Source: Peptostreptococcus anaerobius VPI 4330 = DSM 2949 | GTDB taxonomy: Bacteria; Bacillota; Clostridia; Peptostreptococcales; Peptostreptococcaceae | DNA length: 64,000 nucleotides | Direction of reading: 5' to 3' | Assembly: GCF_000381525.1 (NCBI RefSeq) | Contig: NZ_KB906609.1 | Coordinates: forward strand, 23,340-87,339 | Shown: piece after piece, positions 54,836 through 62,747 of the stretch | How positions within the stretch are numbered: the first letter of the stretch is position 1 | How the letters are laid out: the number at the start of each line of letters is the position of its first letter | Position numbers and translations under genes: made by a program | The notes under the pieces: model-generated | What the model saw: only the letters and a program-made list of their open reading frames with translations | Databases searched by the model: none | What the model was told of the DNA's origin: nothing

Positions 54836-55909
54836 ATGATTAGCAAAAGACTTGCAAAGGTAGTTTCTATAAAAAGTGAAAACGAAGAAATACAGGATTT
54901 AGTAGTAGAAATTGATTCTAAAGAGTCAAGGGCCTATAATTATGTGGCTATGACAGGACATGCTGATATAGGTGATTGTGTAGTTGTAAATACTACTGCT
55001 GTTGAACTTAGTCTAGGAACAGGTGGCTTTCACTATGTCATCCTAAATATGGACAAGCCCGAATCAAATTTAACACCTGGTGGTCATATTATGAAACTTA
55101 GGTATACTCCTCTTCAGATAAAGGTAGATTCTGTAGAAGAACAGGCTAGTCCTTATCATGATGTGTTTGCCGGCTTTGAATCACTAGATTCTCTGCCTGT
55201 AGCTGTAGGTGCCCTACATAGTATATTGCAACCTTTTGCTGCTACATACAAAAAATTTAAACCGGATGCCAAACTAGTGTATATTATGACAGATGGTGCA
55301 GCACTTCCTATTTCTTTTAGCAAAAACGTAGAAAACTTGAAAAAGGCTGGACTCATAGATAAGACTATAACTTATGGTAATGCCTTTGGTGGCGACTATG
55401 AGTGTATAAATATCTATACAGCCCTTATAACTGCCAAAGAAATTTGTAAGGCCGACTGCGTACTAGTTGCTATGGGACCTGGAATAGCAGGCACAGGAAC
55501 TAAGTACGGATTTAGTGGTATAGACCAGGCTACAATATTGGATGCAGTGTCAAAACTTGGTGGTAGATCATATATGATACCTAGAATATCTTTTGCTGAT
55601 AAGAGGGATAGACATAGGGGCTTGTCTCACCACACACTTACAATCCTAAAAGATATAGTAAACAATCCAACAAGGATAATAATCAACAAGGCCTATCAAG
55701 ATGATAAGTTGGCTAGGATAAAGGAGCAGTTAGAGGAAAATGACCTATATACTAGCCATCAAATAATAGAGTATGACTACCAAGATACAAAGCTTGACCT
55801 AGATTCAAATAATATAAGGGTCAAGAGCATGGGTAGGTCATTTGATGAAGATAGAGAATTTTTTGAAGCTGCTTCAGCAGTTGCAGCCTATATGGGAAAG
55901 GAAGAGTAG
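54836..55909 (+). CDS. DUF3866-family protein
   Basis: A 357-residue soluble protein without membrane segments. It has VVNTTAVELSLGTGGFHYVI near residue 50, LRYTPLQIKVDSVEE at about 90, LVAMGPGIAGTGTKYGFSGI at about 217 and DRHRGLSHHTLTILKDI at about 255. These match the DUF3866 family as I know it, of unknown function. It lies 13 bases after the MraY-like gene and eight before punA, so it is in the same transcript. Confidence 0.82.
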   Translation: MISKRLAKVVSIKSENEEIQDLVVEIDSKESRAYNYVAMTGHADIGDCVVVNTTAVELSLGTGGFHYVILNMDKPESNLTPGGHIMKLRYTPLQIKVDSVEEQASPYHDVFAGFESLDSLPVAVGALHSILQPFAATYKKFKPDAKLVYIMTDGAALPISFSKNVENLKKAGLIDKTITYGNAFGGDYECINIYTALITAKEICKADCVLVAMGPGIAGTGTKYGFSGIDQATILDAVSKLGGRSYMIPRISFADKRDRHRGLSHHTLTILKDIVNNPTRIIINKAYQDDKLARIKEQLEENDLYTSHQIIEYDYQDTKLDLDSNNIRVKSMGRSFDEDREFFEAASAVAAYMGKEE

Positions 55910-55917
55910 GTGAATTT

Positions 55918-56736
55918 ATGGATGAATATACAAATAATATAGATTTAAGCCTTGAATACATAAAAAGCGTTACAGATAAGGTACCTGAAATTGCCCTTAT
56001 ACTAGGGTCAGGCCTAGGAGATTTGGCATACCAGATAGAGAATCCGACTATAATCAAGTACCAAGATATACCAGGTTTTATGACATCAGATGTTGAAGGT
56101 CACAAAAACCAATTGGTAATAGGTAGCCTATGTGGCAAGTGTGTCCTTGTTATGCAGGGGAGGTTCCACTACTATGAAGGCTATACACAAAAAGAAATAA
56201 CATATCCAATAAGGGTATTTAAAAAGATGGGTATAAATAAACTACTTGTAACAAATGCTGCTGGTGGTGTCAACAAGACTTACAAACCGGGAGATTTGAT
56301 GATAATCAAGGACCATATCAATTTTTCAGGATCAAATCCACTCATAGGAAAGAATGATCCAATAGGACCAAGATTTCCCGATATGTCAAACGGATACCAC
56401 AAAGAAGGTAGGAGCTTGATCAAGGAATGTGCAGATAGACTTTCTATGGATATTAAGGAAGGTGTATATATGTATTTTTCAGGTCCTAACTATGAGACTC
56501 CAGCAGAGGTTAGAATGGCTGGAATACTTGGAGCAGATGCTGTCGGTATGTCTACGGTTCCTGAGGTATTGGTTGCCAACCATTGCGGCATGAGTGTATA
56601 CGGTATATCGTGCATAACAAATATGGCAGCGGGTATACTGGACAAGCCGCTAGTGCATGATGAGGTAATCGAAACATCAAACCTAGTAAAGGATAGGTTT
56701 ATTAGATTAGTTAAAGAGCTGGTAAAATCTATATAA
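55918..56736 (+). CDS. punA: Purine nucleoside phosphorylase
   Basis: Cleaves inosine and guanosine with phosphate in purine salvage. The 272-residue length fits the trimeric family. The phosphate-binding segment ALILGSGLGDLA is at about residues 21-32, MQGRFHYYEGYT at about 78 and TNAAGGVNKTYKPGD at about 112. VGMSTVPEVLVANHCGM is at about 206 and the last conserved segment is ISCITNMAAGIL. It is the last gene before the mltG promoter. Confidence 0.95.
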   Translation: MDEYTNNIDLSLEYIKSVTDKVPEIALILGSGLGDLAYQIENPTIIKYQDIPGFMTSDVEGHKNQLVIGSLCGKCVLVMQGRFHYYEGYTQKEITYPIRVFKKMGINKLLVTNAAGGVNKTYKPGDLMIIKDHINFSGSNPLIGKNDPIGPRFPDMSNGYHKEGRSLIKECADRLSMDIKEGVYMYFSGPNYETPAEVRMAGILGADAVGMSTVPEVLVANHCGMSVYGISCITNMAAGILDKPLVHDEVIETSNLVKDRFIRLVKELVKSI

Positions 56737-56738
56737 AC

Positions 56739-56768
56739 TTGCAATTTTATTTGAACTTAGTGTATAAT
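56739..56768 (+). promoter_or_regulatory. Sigma-A promoter of mltG
   Basis: TTGCAA, an 18-base spacer and TATAAT, 34 bases before the GTG start of mltG. Confidence 0.7.
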
Positions 56769-56802
56769 AGTAAAATGATTATAATTGAGAGGAAAAAATA
56801 TA

Positions 56803-57969
56803 GTGGATAAAAAAACATTGAAGAGAAAGACTCCTAATAAACCTATTAAAAAGTCTAAAAAAAGACGCAGAAAAGTTAATTTACTGAAAATATTGGTTTG
56901 CCTACTTGTGCTTATAGTATTGTTTTCGGGTGGATCTTACTACATGATGAAGACAGGATCACAACCAGTAGATCCTAACACCAAGGAAAGTCAGCTAGTA
57001 GATATACCAGAGGGCTCAAGTGTAAAGTCAATTGCAAGCCTATTAAAGGAAAAAGACCTGATCAAAAATAAACGTGTATTTGTTAAAAATGTAAGAGATA
57101 CAGGCAAGGCTGAAAAAATAAAGGCCGGAAAGTACAAGTTGTCAAAGAACATGGACAACGACAAGATAATAGACAAGCTAGTAAGAGGTCAGATATACCA
57201 AGATGGTGTGAAATTTACAATACCAGAAGGTAGCATATCAACAGATATAGTTGCAAAGTTGGTAGCCAAGGGACTTGGACAAAGGGAAAAATTTGTAGAC
57301 CTATATAGGAACCCTAGTAAGTTTGCTGATAAGTTCCCATTTTTAAAGGACACTAGAATAGCAACTCTAGAAGGATTCTTGTACCCAGAGACTTACTATT
57401 TCAAGAAGGGCACTAGCGAAAAGGAAATTTTTGAAAAGATGCTATCTGAGTTTTCTAGGGTCTACAAGGCAAGTGTAGAGCCAGCTGTCAAGAAGAACAA
57501 CTATAATTTCTATGACACTATTATAATGGCATCTATAGTTGAAAAGGAAGCTGTAAATGATGAAGATAGGGATATAATAGCAGGTATATTCTACAATAGA
57601 TTAGACAAGAAGATGAGACTACAGTCAGATGCTGTACTTCAGTATGGCCTACCACAGAGAAAGGGCAGGGTCCTGTATTCTGATTTAAAGGTAGAATCAC
57701 CATACAACCTATACCTAAACAAAGGCCTTCCACCAACACCAGTTGCCAGTCCAGGTAAGAAGTCTATGGTTGCTGCAGCCAATCCTAAAAAGACAGACTA
57801 CCTATACTTTGTTACAAATGTCAATGGTAAGAACTCATACAGCAAGACATTTGAGGAACACAAGGTAAGTGCTGACAAGTATCGTAAGGAAGCCTATGGT
57901 GAACAAGATGCAAAGGCAGCTCAAAAGTCTAAAGAGGAATCAACTACTGAAAAAAGTAGCAAAAACTAA
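56803..57969 (+). CDS. mltG: Endolytic transglycosylase MltG (YceG-like)
   Basis: Membrane-bound enzyme that cuts nascent glycan strands and helps set their length. The 388-residue protein begins with a very basic 25-residue cytoplasmic tail, then one membrane segment at about residues 26-48. The catalytic domain includes EGFLYPETYYFKKG, the glutamate motif ASIVEKEAVNDEDR, IAGIFYNRLDKKMRLQSDA and SPYNLYLNKGLPPTPVASPG. GTG at 56803 is taken as the start; GAGAGGA lies about ten bases upstream, and a TTG at 56785 would add six residues inside that site. The C-terminus is a charged tail. Confidence 0.93.
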   Translation: MDKKTLKRKTPNKPIKKSKKRRRKVNLLKILVCLLVLIVLFSGGSYYMMKTGSQPVDPNTKESQLVDIPEGSSVKSIASLLKEKDLIKNKRVFVKNVRDTGKAEKIKAGKYKLSKNMDNDKIIDKLVRGQIYQDGVKFTIPEGSISTDIVAKLVAKGLGQREKFVDLYRNPSKFADKFPFLKDTRIATLEGFLYPETYYFKKGTSEKEIFEKMLSEFSRVYKASVEPAVKKNNYNFYDTIIMASIVEKEAVNDEDRDIIAGIFYNRLDKKMRLQSDAVLQYGLPQRKGRVLYSDLKVESPYNLYLNKGLPPTPVASPGKKSMVAAANPKKTDYLYFVTNVNGKNSYSKTFEEHKVSADKYRKEAYGEQDAKAAQKSKEESTTEKSSKN

Positions 57970-57980
57970 AGTGACTAGAT

Positions 57981-58008
57981 AACAGGGAGGGGCTACTTCC
58001 CTGTTTTT
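57981..58008 (+). terminator. Terminator after mltG
   Basis: AACAGGGA pairs with TCCCTGTT around a short loop, followed by TTTT. It lies about ten bases past the stop. Confidence 0.85.
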
Positions 58009-58023
58009 TAGAGAAAAATCAAA

Positions 58024-58081
58024 ATAGGAGTAGATATGAGTAATATAGTATAGTATAGGAGTAGATATGAGTAATATAGTA
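58024..58081 (+). repeat. Tandem duplication of a ribosome-binding site and start codon
   Basis: Bases 58024-58050 and 58055-58081 are identical (27 bp, offset 31). Each copy has AGGAG, ATG and the first codons of the O-methyltransferase. The first copy (ATG at 58036) reads MSNIV and then TAG; the second (ATG at 58067) opens the real gene. The first copy is therefore a five-codon upstream frame. Confidence 0.93.
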
Positions 58082-58711
58082 AATGATTTGGTTGAAGACT
58101 ATATAAGGAACATCTTAAAGGAAAATAAGTCTTTAATCCTTGAAATGGAAGAATACGCCAAAGAAAATAGCGTACCTATAATACACAAGGAAGTTGCAGA
58201 ATTGTTGAGGTTTATATTGGACATACACAAGCCTAAGAGGATACTTGAAATTGGATGTGCAATTGGTTATTCTTCAATATTTTTTGCTACAGTACTAGGT
58301 GGAGATGTTGAGATAATAACAACAGAAAGAAATCCAGTGATGCTAGAAAAGGCATACGAAAATATAGAAAAGGCAGGACTTAAGGACAAGATAAAAATTC
58401 TTGTTGGAGATGCTGCACAGACCCTAAAGGACCTAGATGGAGAGTTTGATATGATCTTTATAGATGCAGCTAAGGGTCAGTACAAGATGTTCTACGATAT
58501 GGTGACACCACAGCTAAGAAAGGGTGGCATTGTAATATCAGACAACATTTTGTATAAGGGAATGATTGCAAGTGATGATTTTGTGGTAAGAAGAAAAAGG
58601 ACGATTGTAAAGAGAATGAGAGAATACCTAGACTATATATGCAGTCTAGAGGATGTGGATACATCAATCCTACCAGTAGGAGATGGAGTAGCCTTATCAT
58701 ACAAGAAATAA
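58067..58711 (+). CDS. Class I SAM-dependent O-methyltransferase (YrrM-like)
   Basis: A 214-residue methyltransferase of the catechol-O-methyltransferase-like family. The SAM site ILEIGCAIGYSSIFFATVL is at about residues 64-82, DMIFIDAAKGQYKMFYD at about 129 and GGIVISDNILYKGMIA at about 154. Bacillus YrrM is a tRNA 5-hydroxyuridine methyltransferase (TrmR), and this gene is followed directly by a U32 gene related to the hydroxylation partner, so that role is favoured. The start lies in the second copy of a duplicated initiation region. The gap to the U32 gene is 13 bases. Confidence 0.9.
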   Translation: MSNIVNDLVEDYIRNILKENKSLILEMEEYAKENSVPIIHKEVAELLRFILDIHKPKRILEIGCAIGYSSIFFATVLGGDVEIITTERNPVMLEKAYENIEKAGLKDKIKILVGDAAQTLKDLDGEFDMIFIDAAKGQYKMFYDMVTPQLRKGGIVISDNILYKGMIASDDFVVRRKRTIVKRMREYLDYICSLEDVDTSILPVGDGVALSYKK

Positions 58712-58724
58712 AGGAGTAAGTATA

Positions 58725-59996
58725 ATGGAAAAAGTTGAATTACTAGCCCCAGCTGGCGACCTAGAAAGACTTAAAATAGCATTTGAATACGGTGCAGATG
58801 CAGTTTATCTTGGTGGAGAGAACTTTGGTATGAGAACAGCTGCCAAGAACTTCACTATAGAAGAGATTAAAGAAGGTGCAGATTTTGCACATGAGAGAGG
58901 TAAGAGGATATTTGTAACTGTAAATATCATACCTCATGACTCAGATTTTGAAGGATTTGAAGACTATATCAAGGACCTATCAGCAGCAGGAGTTGATGCC
59001 CTAATAGCATCAGACCCAGGTGTTATCCAGATAATCAGGGATATTTTACCAGATATGGAACTACATATATCTACACAGGCCAATACAACTAACTATAGGA
59101 GTGCAAATTTCTGGTATAATCTAGGAGCCAAGAGAGTGGTTGTAGCGAGAGAACTTTCTTTTGAAGAAGTAAGATCTATAAGAGACCACGCTCCCGAGGG
59201 CACAGATATAGAAGCATTTGTTCATGGAGCCATGTGTATATCATACTCAGGTAGGTGCCTAATATCAAACTATATGACAGGAAGAGATGCCAACAGGGGA
59301 TCATGTGCCCAGTCATGTCGTTGGAAGTACAACCTAGTAGAAGAAAAAAGACCGGGAGAGTACTTCCCAATATATGAAGACGAAAGAGGGACGTTCTTCT
59401 TTAATTCCAAGGACCTATGTATGGTAGAATTTATACCTCAGATAGTAGAATCAGGTATAACATCCCTAAAAATAGAGGGTAGAATGAAGACTGCCTACTA
59501 TGTAGCAACAGTTGTAAGAGCCTACAGGATGGCACTTGATGCTTACTATGCAGATCCTCAAGGATGGAAGTTTGATCCTATGTGGCTAGAGGAACTAAAG
59601 AAGGGAAGTCACAGGCACTTCACTACTGGATTCTTCAATGACAAGCCTGGAACTGAAGAACAGAACTACGCATCTGCATCATATGTACGTAACTACGACT
59701 TTATAGGTATTGTGGTATCAGACCAGGACGAAGATGGATATGCAGTAGTTGAACAGAGAAACAAGATGGTCATAGGTGATGAGATAGAAATCATAGGACC
59801 ATACACTCATACAATAGAGACAAAAATCGAAGAAATGTACAATGAAGAGGGAGAGGCTATAGAGGCAGCTCCACATCCAAGACAGCTTGTAAAGATGAAG
59901 CTACCTAAGGGAGTTGGAAGGAACTTTATGCTTAGAAAGGCTATCGAAGGACCAGCAAGCAGTGAAGAAACTGGTGGATGTTCTAGCTGTAACTAA
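58725..59996 (+). CDS. U32-family protein, probable tRNA hydroxylation enzyme (TrhP-like)
   Basis: A 423-residue protein of the U32 family, once called collagenase-like peptidases; YrrN/YrrO/TrhP members make 5-hydroxyuridine in the tRNA anticodon. It starts VELLAPAGDLERLKIAFEYG, with DAVYLGGENFGMRTAAKNF next. The cysteine-bearing signature lies at about residues 167-205: HGAMCISYSGRCLISNYM, then GSCAQSCRW. The end is GGCSSCN. The pairing with the O-methyltransferase gene fits a hydroxylation-then-methylation pathway for wobble uridine; this is inference from known Bacillus genes. Confidence 0.93.
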   Translation: MEKVELLAPAGDLERLKIAFEYGADAVYLGGENFGMRTAAKNFTIEEIKEGADFAHERGKRIFVTVNIIPHDSDFEGFEDYIKDLSAAGVDALIASDPGVIQIIRDILPDMELHISTQANTTNYRSANFWYNLGAKRVVVARELSFEEVRSIRDHAPEGTDIEAFVHGAMCISYSGRCLISNYMTGRDANRGSCAQSCRWKYNLVEEKRPGEYFPIYEDERGTFFFNSKDLCMVEFIPQIVESGITSLKIEGRMKTAYYVATVVRAYRMALDAYYADPQGWKFDPMWLEELKKGSHRHFTTGFFNDKPGTEEQNYASASYVRNYDFIGIVVSDQDEDGYAVVEQRNKMVIGDEIEIIGPYTHTIETKIEEMYNEEGEAIEAAPHPRQLVKMKLPKGVGRNFMLRKAIEGPASSEETGGCSSCN

Positions 59997-59998
59997 TG

Positions 59999-60060
59999 GA
60001 AAATGAGGTTACATACCGAGGAGAGCTTTGGTGGTCGGGTGGTATTGTAACCTCATTTTC
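59999..60060. terminator. Strong inverted repeat between convergent genes
   Basis: GAAAATGAGGTTACA (59999-60013) and TGTAACCTCATTTTC (60046-60060) are perfect 15-bp arms; the stem extends with ATACC and GGTAT beyond a one-base bulge. The loop can pair further (CCGA with TCGG). No clear T-run follows on either strand, but the position between convergent genes suggests a bidirectional terminator. A structured RNA is the alternative. Confidence 0.7.
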
Positions 60061-60073
60061 ATATGTTAGAATA

Positions 60074-60619
60074 TTAGAAGTAGATTGTAAATTCCCTAGT
60101 CAGTTTGGACTTATCCTTTTCAAAAATAAGTTTGACTGAAAGATATATCAGCTTACCCTCACCATCGAACACTGGCTTGACCAGCATTGACTTAAGGTGG
60201 TTGGAAACCTGAAACATAGTGTCATTTTTGATATATAAGGACCCATAGGAATTGACTAGTGATTTTTGAATTACAAAGTCCTTAGTCATATAGTTATTAT
60301 AAGTGACATAGTCAATTGACCTTACTTGGTGGTAGTCGCTGTCATCTACAAACTTGCTACTGATAAGGCAGTCTATTGAATCCTCTAGCTCAAACCTTAT
60401 AATATCTTCGGTCTTTATTGCAACCTCATTTAAATCAAATAAATTTGCTTGGTATTTTTGTATTTTTCTTGTAGATGATACCAGTAGGAAAATGCTAGAT
60501 AAGACCATACATGATACACAAATATAGATCAGGCATTCTATCATAAGATATCCTTGCTTTTTGCTCCTATTATCTAAAATAGACACTTTATTTTTCTTGA
60601 TTATTAAACCATTTATCAA
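60074..60619 (-). CDS. Prepilin-like protein, ComGF/PulJ type
   Basis: A 181-residue protein with a type IV prepilin N-terminus: the cleavage-type sequence KKQGYLMIECLIYICVS, with G before the cut, Y at +1 and E at +5, then a hydrophobic helix. It is the fourth gene of the cluster. The start is not settled: GTG at 60628 or TTG at 60619. TTG is preferred because AGGTGA lies five bases upstream. The globular part has no recognisable motif. It is probably a minor pilin or pseudopilin. No pilin assembly ATPase or prepilin peptidase is in the window. Confidence 0.72.
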   Translation of the reverse strand: MINGLIIKKNKVSILDNRSKKQGYLMIECLIYICVSCMVLSSIFLLVSSTRKIQKYQANLFDLNEVAIKTEDIIRFELEDSIDCLISSKFVDDSDYHQVRSIDYVTYNNYMTKDFVIQKSLVNSYGSLYIKNDTMFQVSNHLKSMLVKPVFDGEGKLIYLSVKLIFEKDKSKLTREFTIYF

Positions 60620-60650
60620 AACTATCACCTACAATATTATCTATTACAAG

Positions 60651-60776
60651 AATAACTCATATATTATTCCTAAAACCATAATTCACATACATTACTCTTA
60701 AAACTATACTTTACATATATAATTCGTAAAACTATAAATGACATATATTATTTATAAAACAATACACATATACTAT
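60651..60776. repeat. Degenerate 28-bp tandem repeats inside the pilin-like cluster
   Basis: About four and a half copies at 60651, 60678, 60706, 60734 and 60762, each with the pattern ATA-n-n-T-n-ACATA and a TAAAAC end. The repeats fill nearly all of the gap between the third and fourth pilin-like genes. Confidence 0.75.
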
Positions 60777-61297
60777 TTATCTATATCACTCCTGACACTT
60801 GGGCTAAGTTCAAGTAAGGCTAGTTTGTAGTCGCATGAATAAGAATGTACCCTCGAAGTACCCAGCATGAGGGTGATTCTTTCCGCCTTTTTTCTTGATG
60901 TGTCTATAATATAGAGACTGAGTGGGGTTGATGACCCGCCAGACCTATTAAGGCTACCTATATTAAATGTCATACCATCATATCCTATATAGATGTCCTT
61001 TTCTAGGATCCTTTTTTCCAATATACCACCCTTGTAATTTTCGATAGAGTATGACTTGTTTTGGGAGTCTATTTTGAACTTGTAGCTTACACTTGTATCT
61101 TGGGCCAGAACGATTGTATTCCTAAGATCTGACTTTAGGTTGTTTATAGACTCATTAAAACGAAGGGCTCCTATGGGGTAGGATATGCTGGATATAGATA
61201 GGACAAGTCCAAGTAGGGATAGGCAGACAAGCGTCTCAACAGCTGAAAATCCATCGGTCTTATTATTTATAGCTGAACAAGGTCTTAATTTCTTCAT
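60773..61297 (-). CDS. Prepilin-like protein, ComGD/GspH type
   Basis: A 174-residue protein with a clear prepilin N-terminus: TDGFSAVETLVCLSLLGLVL, with G before the cut, F at +1, E at +5 and a long hydrophobic helix. The 17 residues before the G are a basic leader of normal size for prepilin peptidase. The rest is a short pilin-like head. The ATG has AAGAGGA upstream and lies inside the end of the previous gene, a 35-base overlap that implies coupled translation. Confidence 0.8.
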   Translation of the reverse strand: MKKLRPCSAINNKTDGFSAVETLVCLSLLGLVLSISSISYPIGALRFNESINNLKSDLRNTIVLAQDTSVSYKFKIDSQNKSYSIENYKGGILEKRILEKDIYIGYDGMTFNIGSLNRSGGSSTPLSLYIIDTSRKKAERITLMLGTSRVHSYSCDYKLALLELSPSVRSDIDK

Positions 61298-61868
61298 AGG
61301 TCAAATTCCTCTTTTCCTCAGGAGTTTTTATATTGTATTTTAGGTAGGGGTTGATTATCTGGCACCTCTTAGATATATACCTTTGAATATAGTCTTTTTT
61401 ACTAGTGAAATACTTGCCTGGCACATGCTTGGGGTCTAATTCATCCTTGAAAATACAGGCTATGGAAAACTCTATGCTAGTATTATCAATATTGACCCTG
61501 ATGTTCTCAGCTATACTCTTGATAGTGACCCTCTCATCATTGTAATATTCCTTCTTGTAGACCCTCCTGTGACCGAGTCTATCCATAGTTGCAAAGTATC
61601 TTTCAAACTCAGCAGCTGAATTTGTGGACTCATAGGCATTTTTGATGGAGTATAGGTAGTTTATCTCGGCACAGACAGGACCGATTTTGGCTTCATAGTC
61701 ATTTTGTGCAAGAGACCTACTAGACTTTTCATATCTCATCAAATTTTGGTATGCCAGCATGCTTGATATTATTATGATTACTAGTATGTTTAGGCAAATC
61801 AAACCACTAAGTGATATGCTGCCAGATTTATGTTTATTCGGTTTTATTTGTATAGGTATAGTATTCAT
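61263..61868 (-). CDS. Single-span membrane protein of the pilin-like cluster
   Basis: A 201-residue protein with one hydrophobic segment near the N-terminus (SGSISLSGLICLNILVIIII at about residues 15-34) and a long extracellular-type tail with three or four cysteines and many Tyr and Lys residues. There is a G in the position of a cleavage site (KSGSISLSG), but no +5 glutamate, so it is not a standard prepilin; PilX- or ComGG-like accessory pilin is the nearest resemblance. It is the second gene in the cluster. Function is not known. Confidence 0.65.
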   Translation of the reverse strand: MNTIPIQIKPNKHKSGSISLSGLICLNILVIIIISSMLAYQNLMRYEKSSRSLAQNDYEAKIGPVCAEINYLYSIKNAYESTNSAAEFERYFATMDRLGHRRVYKKEYYNDERVTIKSIAENIRVNIDNTSIEFSIACIFKDELDPKHVPGKYFTSKKDYIQRYISKRCQIINPYLKYNIKTPEEKRNLTYEEIKTLFSYK

Positions 61869-61906
61869 ACTTGTTCTTCCTTTGATATCCTAAATCCATA
61901 GGTTGA

Positions 61907-62380
61907 TTATCTCACTATAAAATAGGTGCTGGTCTTATAGGTTCTTTTCTTGTCTGCAGCTGATATATCTAGCCTGTACATCTTAAAATTATCATCTAAA
62001 AGAGTGTATCTCTTTTCAAATAGGTAGCCATCTTTTTCATAGATAATAGGATCGGCGCTGATTTCTTTATCGCTGCCGGGCTTTGACATTAGACTTAGTG
62101 ATTGGTCTACCTCACTTCTTAGAATTTGGTATTGACTGTTCAAATCAACCGTATGTTTATTTATAAGAGATAGGTTGGCTAAATAGTTTGATACAATCAG
62201 GATACAAAGTGAAAGACTGAGGATTGCTAGGCACAGGTCTACCATAAGATATCCACTAGAAAAGCGTTTTGTCAAGTCGCCACTGGAAAAGTGTTTTACT
62301 TTAACAGGCATTGGTTTTAGCAATTTAATTTTATTCGTTTTTTGATACTTTATATAGGGTTTTAAATTTAAGTAGGTCAT
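61907..62380 (-). CDS. Prepilin-like protein with Asp at +5
   Basis: A 157-residue protein, the first gene of the cluster. The leader is long (43 residues) and basic. It contains a doubled motif, KHFSSGDLT then KRFSSGYLM (residues 29-46). The second leads into the pilin helix SSGYLMVDLCLAILSLSLCI, with G before the cut, Y at +1 and D, not E, at +5. An aspartate there is uncommon. The ribosome-binding site GGGAGAAAG precedes the ATG. As the first of four clustered genes it may be a minor pilin of the pulG/ComGE type. Confidence 0.7.
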   Translation of the reverse strand: MTYLNLKPYIKYQKTNKIKLLKPMPVKVKHFSSGDLTKRFSSGYLMVDLCLAILSLSLCILIVSNYLANLSLINKHTVDLNSQYQILRSEVDQSLSLMSKPGSDKEISADPIIYEKDGYLFEKRYTLLDDNFKMYRLDISAADKKRTYKTSTYFIVR

Positions 62381-62747
62381 TATAACTCTCTTTCTCCCTT
62401 ATTTTAAAGATATTCTTCCATATTTTAAAGCTAATTGTTTTATCAATATAGCTTATATTACTTATACTTAATTTTCATATTTTACACTAGTAGGGAAGGT
62501 ATTATAATATAGGCTATTATTTTTAAAAATGAACCAGATATTGGTCCGATAATATAAATTCAAAGTGTGATTTAATATATTAGTAGTAACTTTAAATAAT
62601 AATTTATATAGCTATCTTTATAACTTCTGTAGTATAATCAAAGAAGGAAATTATTGATTTTTTGTGAAAAATAAAGTCATTCCAAGTAAGTAATATATAT
62701 TTTGTTACTTGAAATATAAGTTAGAATATTTTATTTGATGTGCTAAA
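62381..62747. other. Divergent gap between the pilin-like cluster and the membrane protein gene
   Basis: A 367-base AT-rich gap. The cluster promoter must be here on the minus strand but is not clear. On the plus strand TATAAT lies at 62633 with no good -35 element. I see no RNA gene or repeat. Confidence 0.5.

Noticed and set aside
54836..55909. Naming the DUF3866 gene as an enzyme of known activity
   Set aside because: The glycine-rich stretch GPGIAGTGTKYG recalls nucleotide binding but is not a recognised active site.
60651..60776. The degenerate 28-bp repeats as a CRISPR array
   Set aside because: The repeats are degenerate, in direct contact and without unique spacers.
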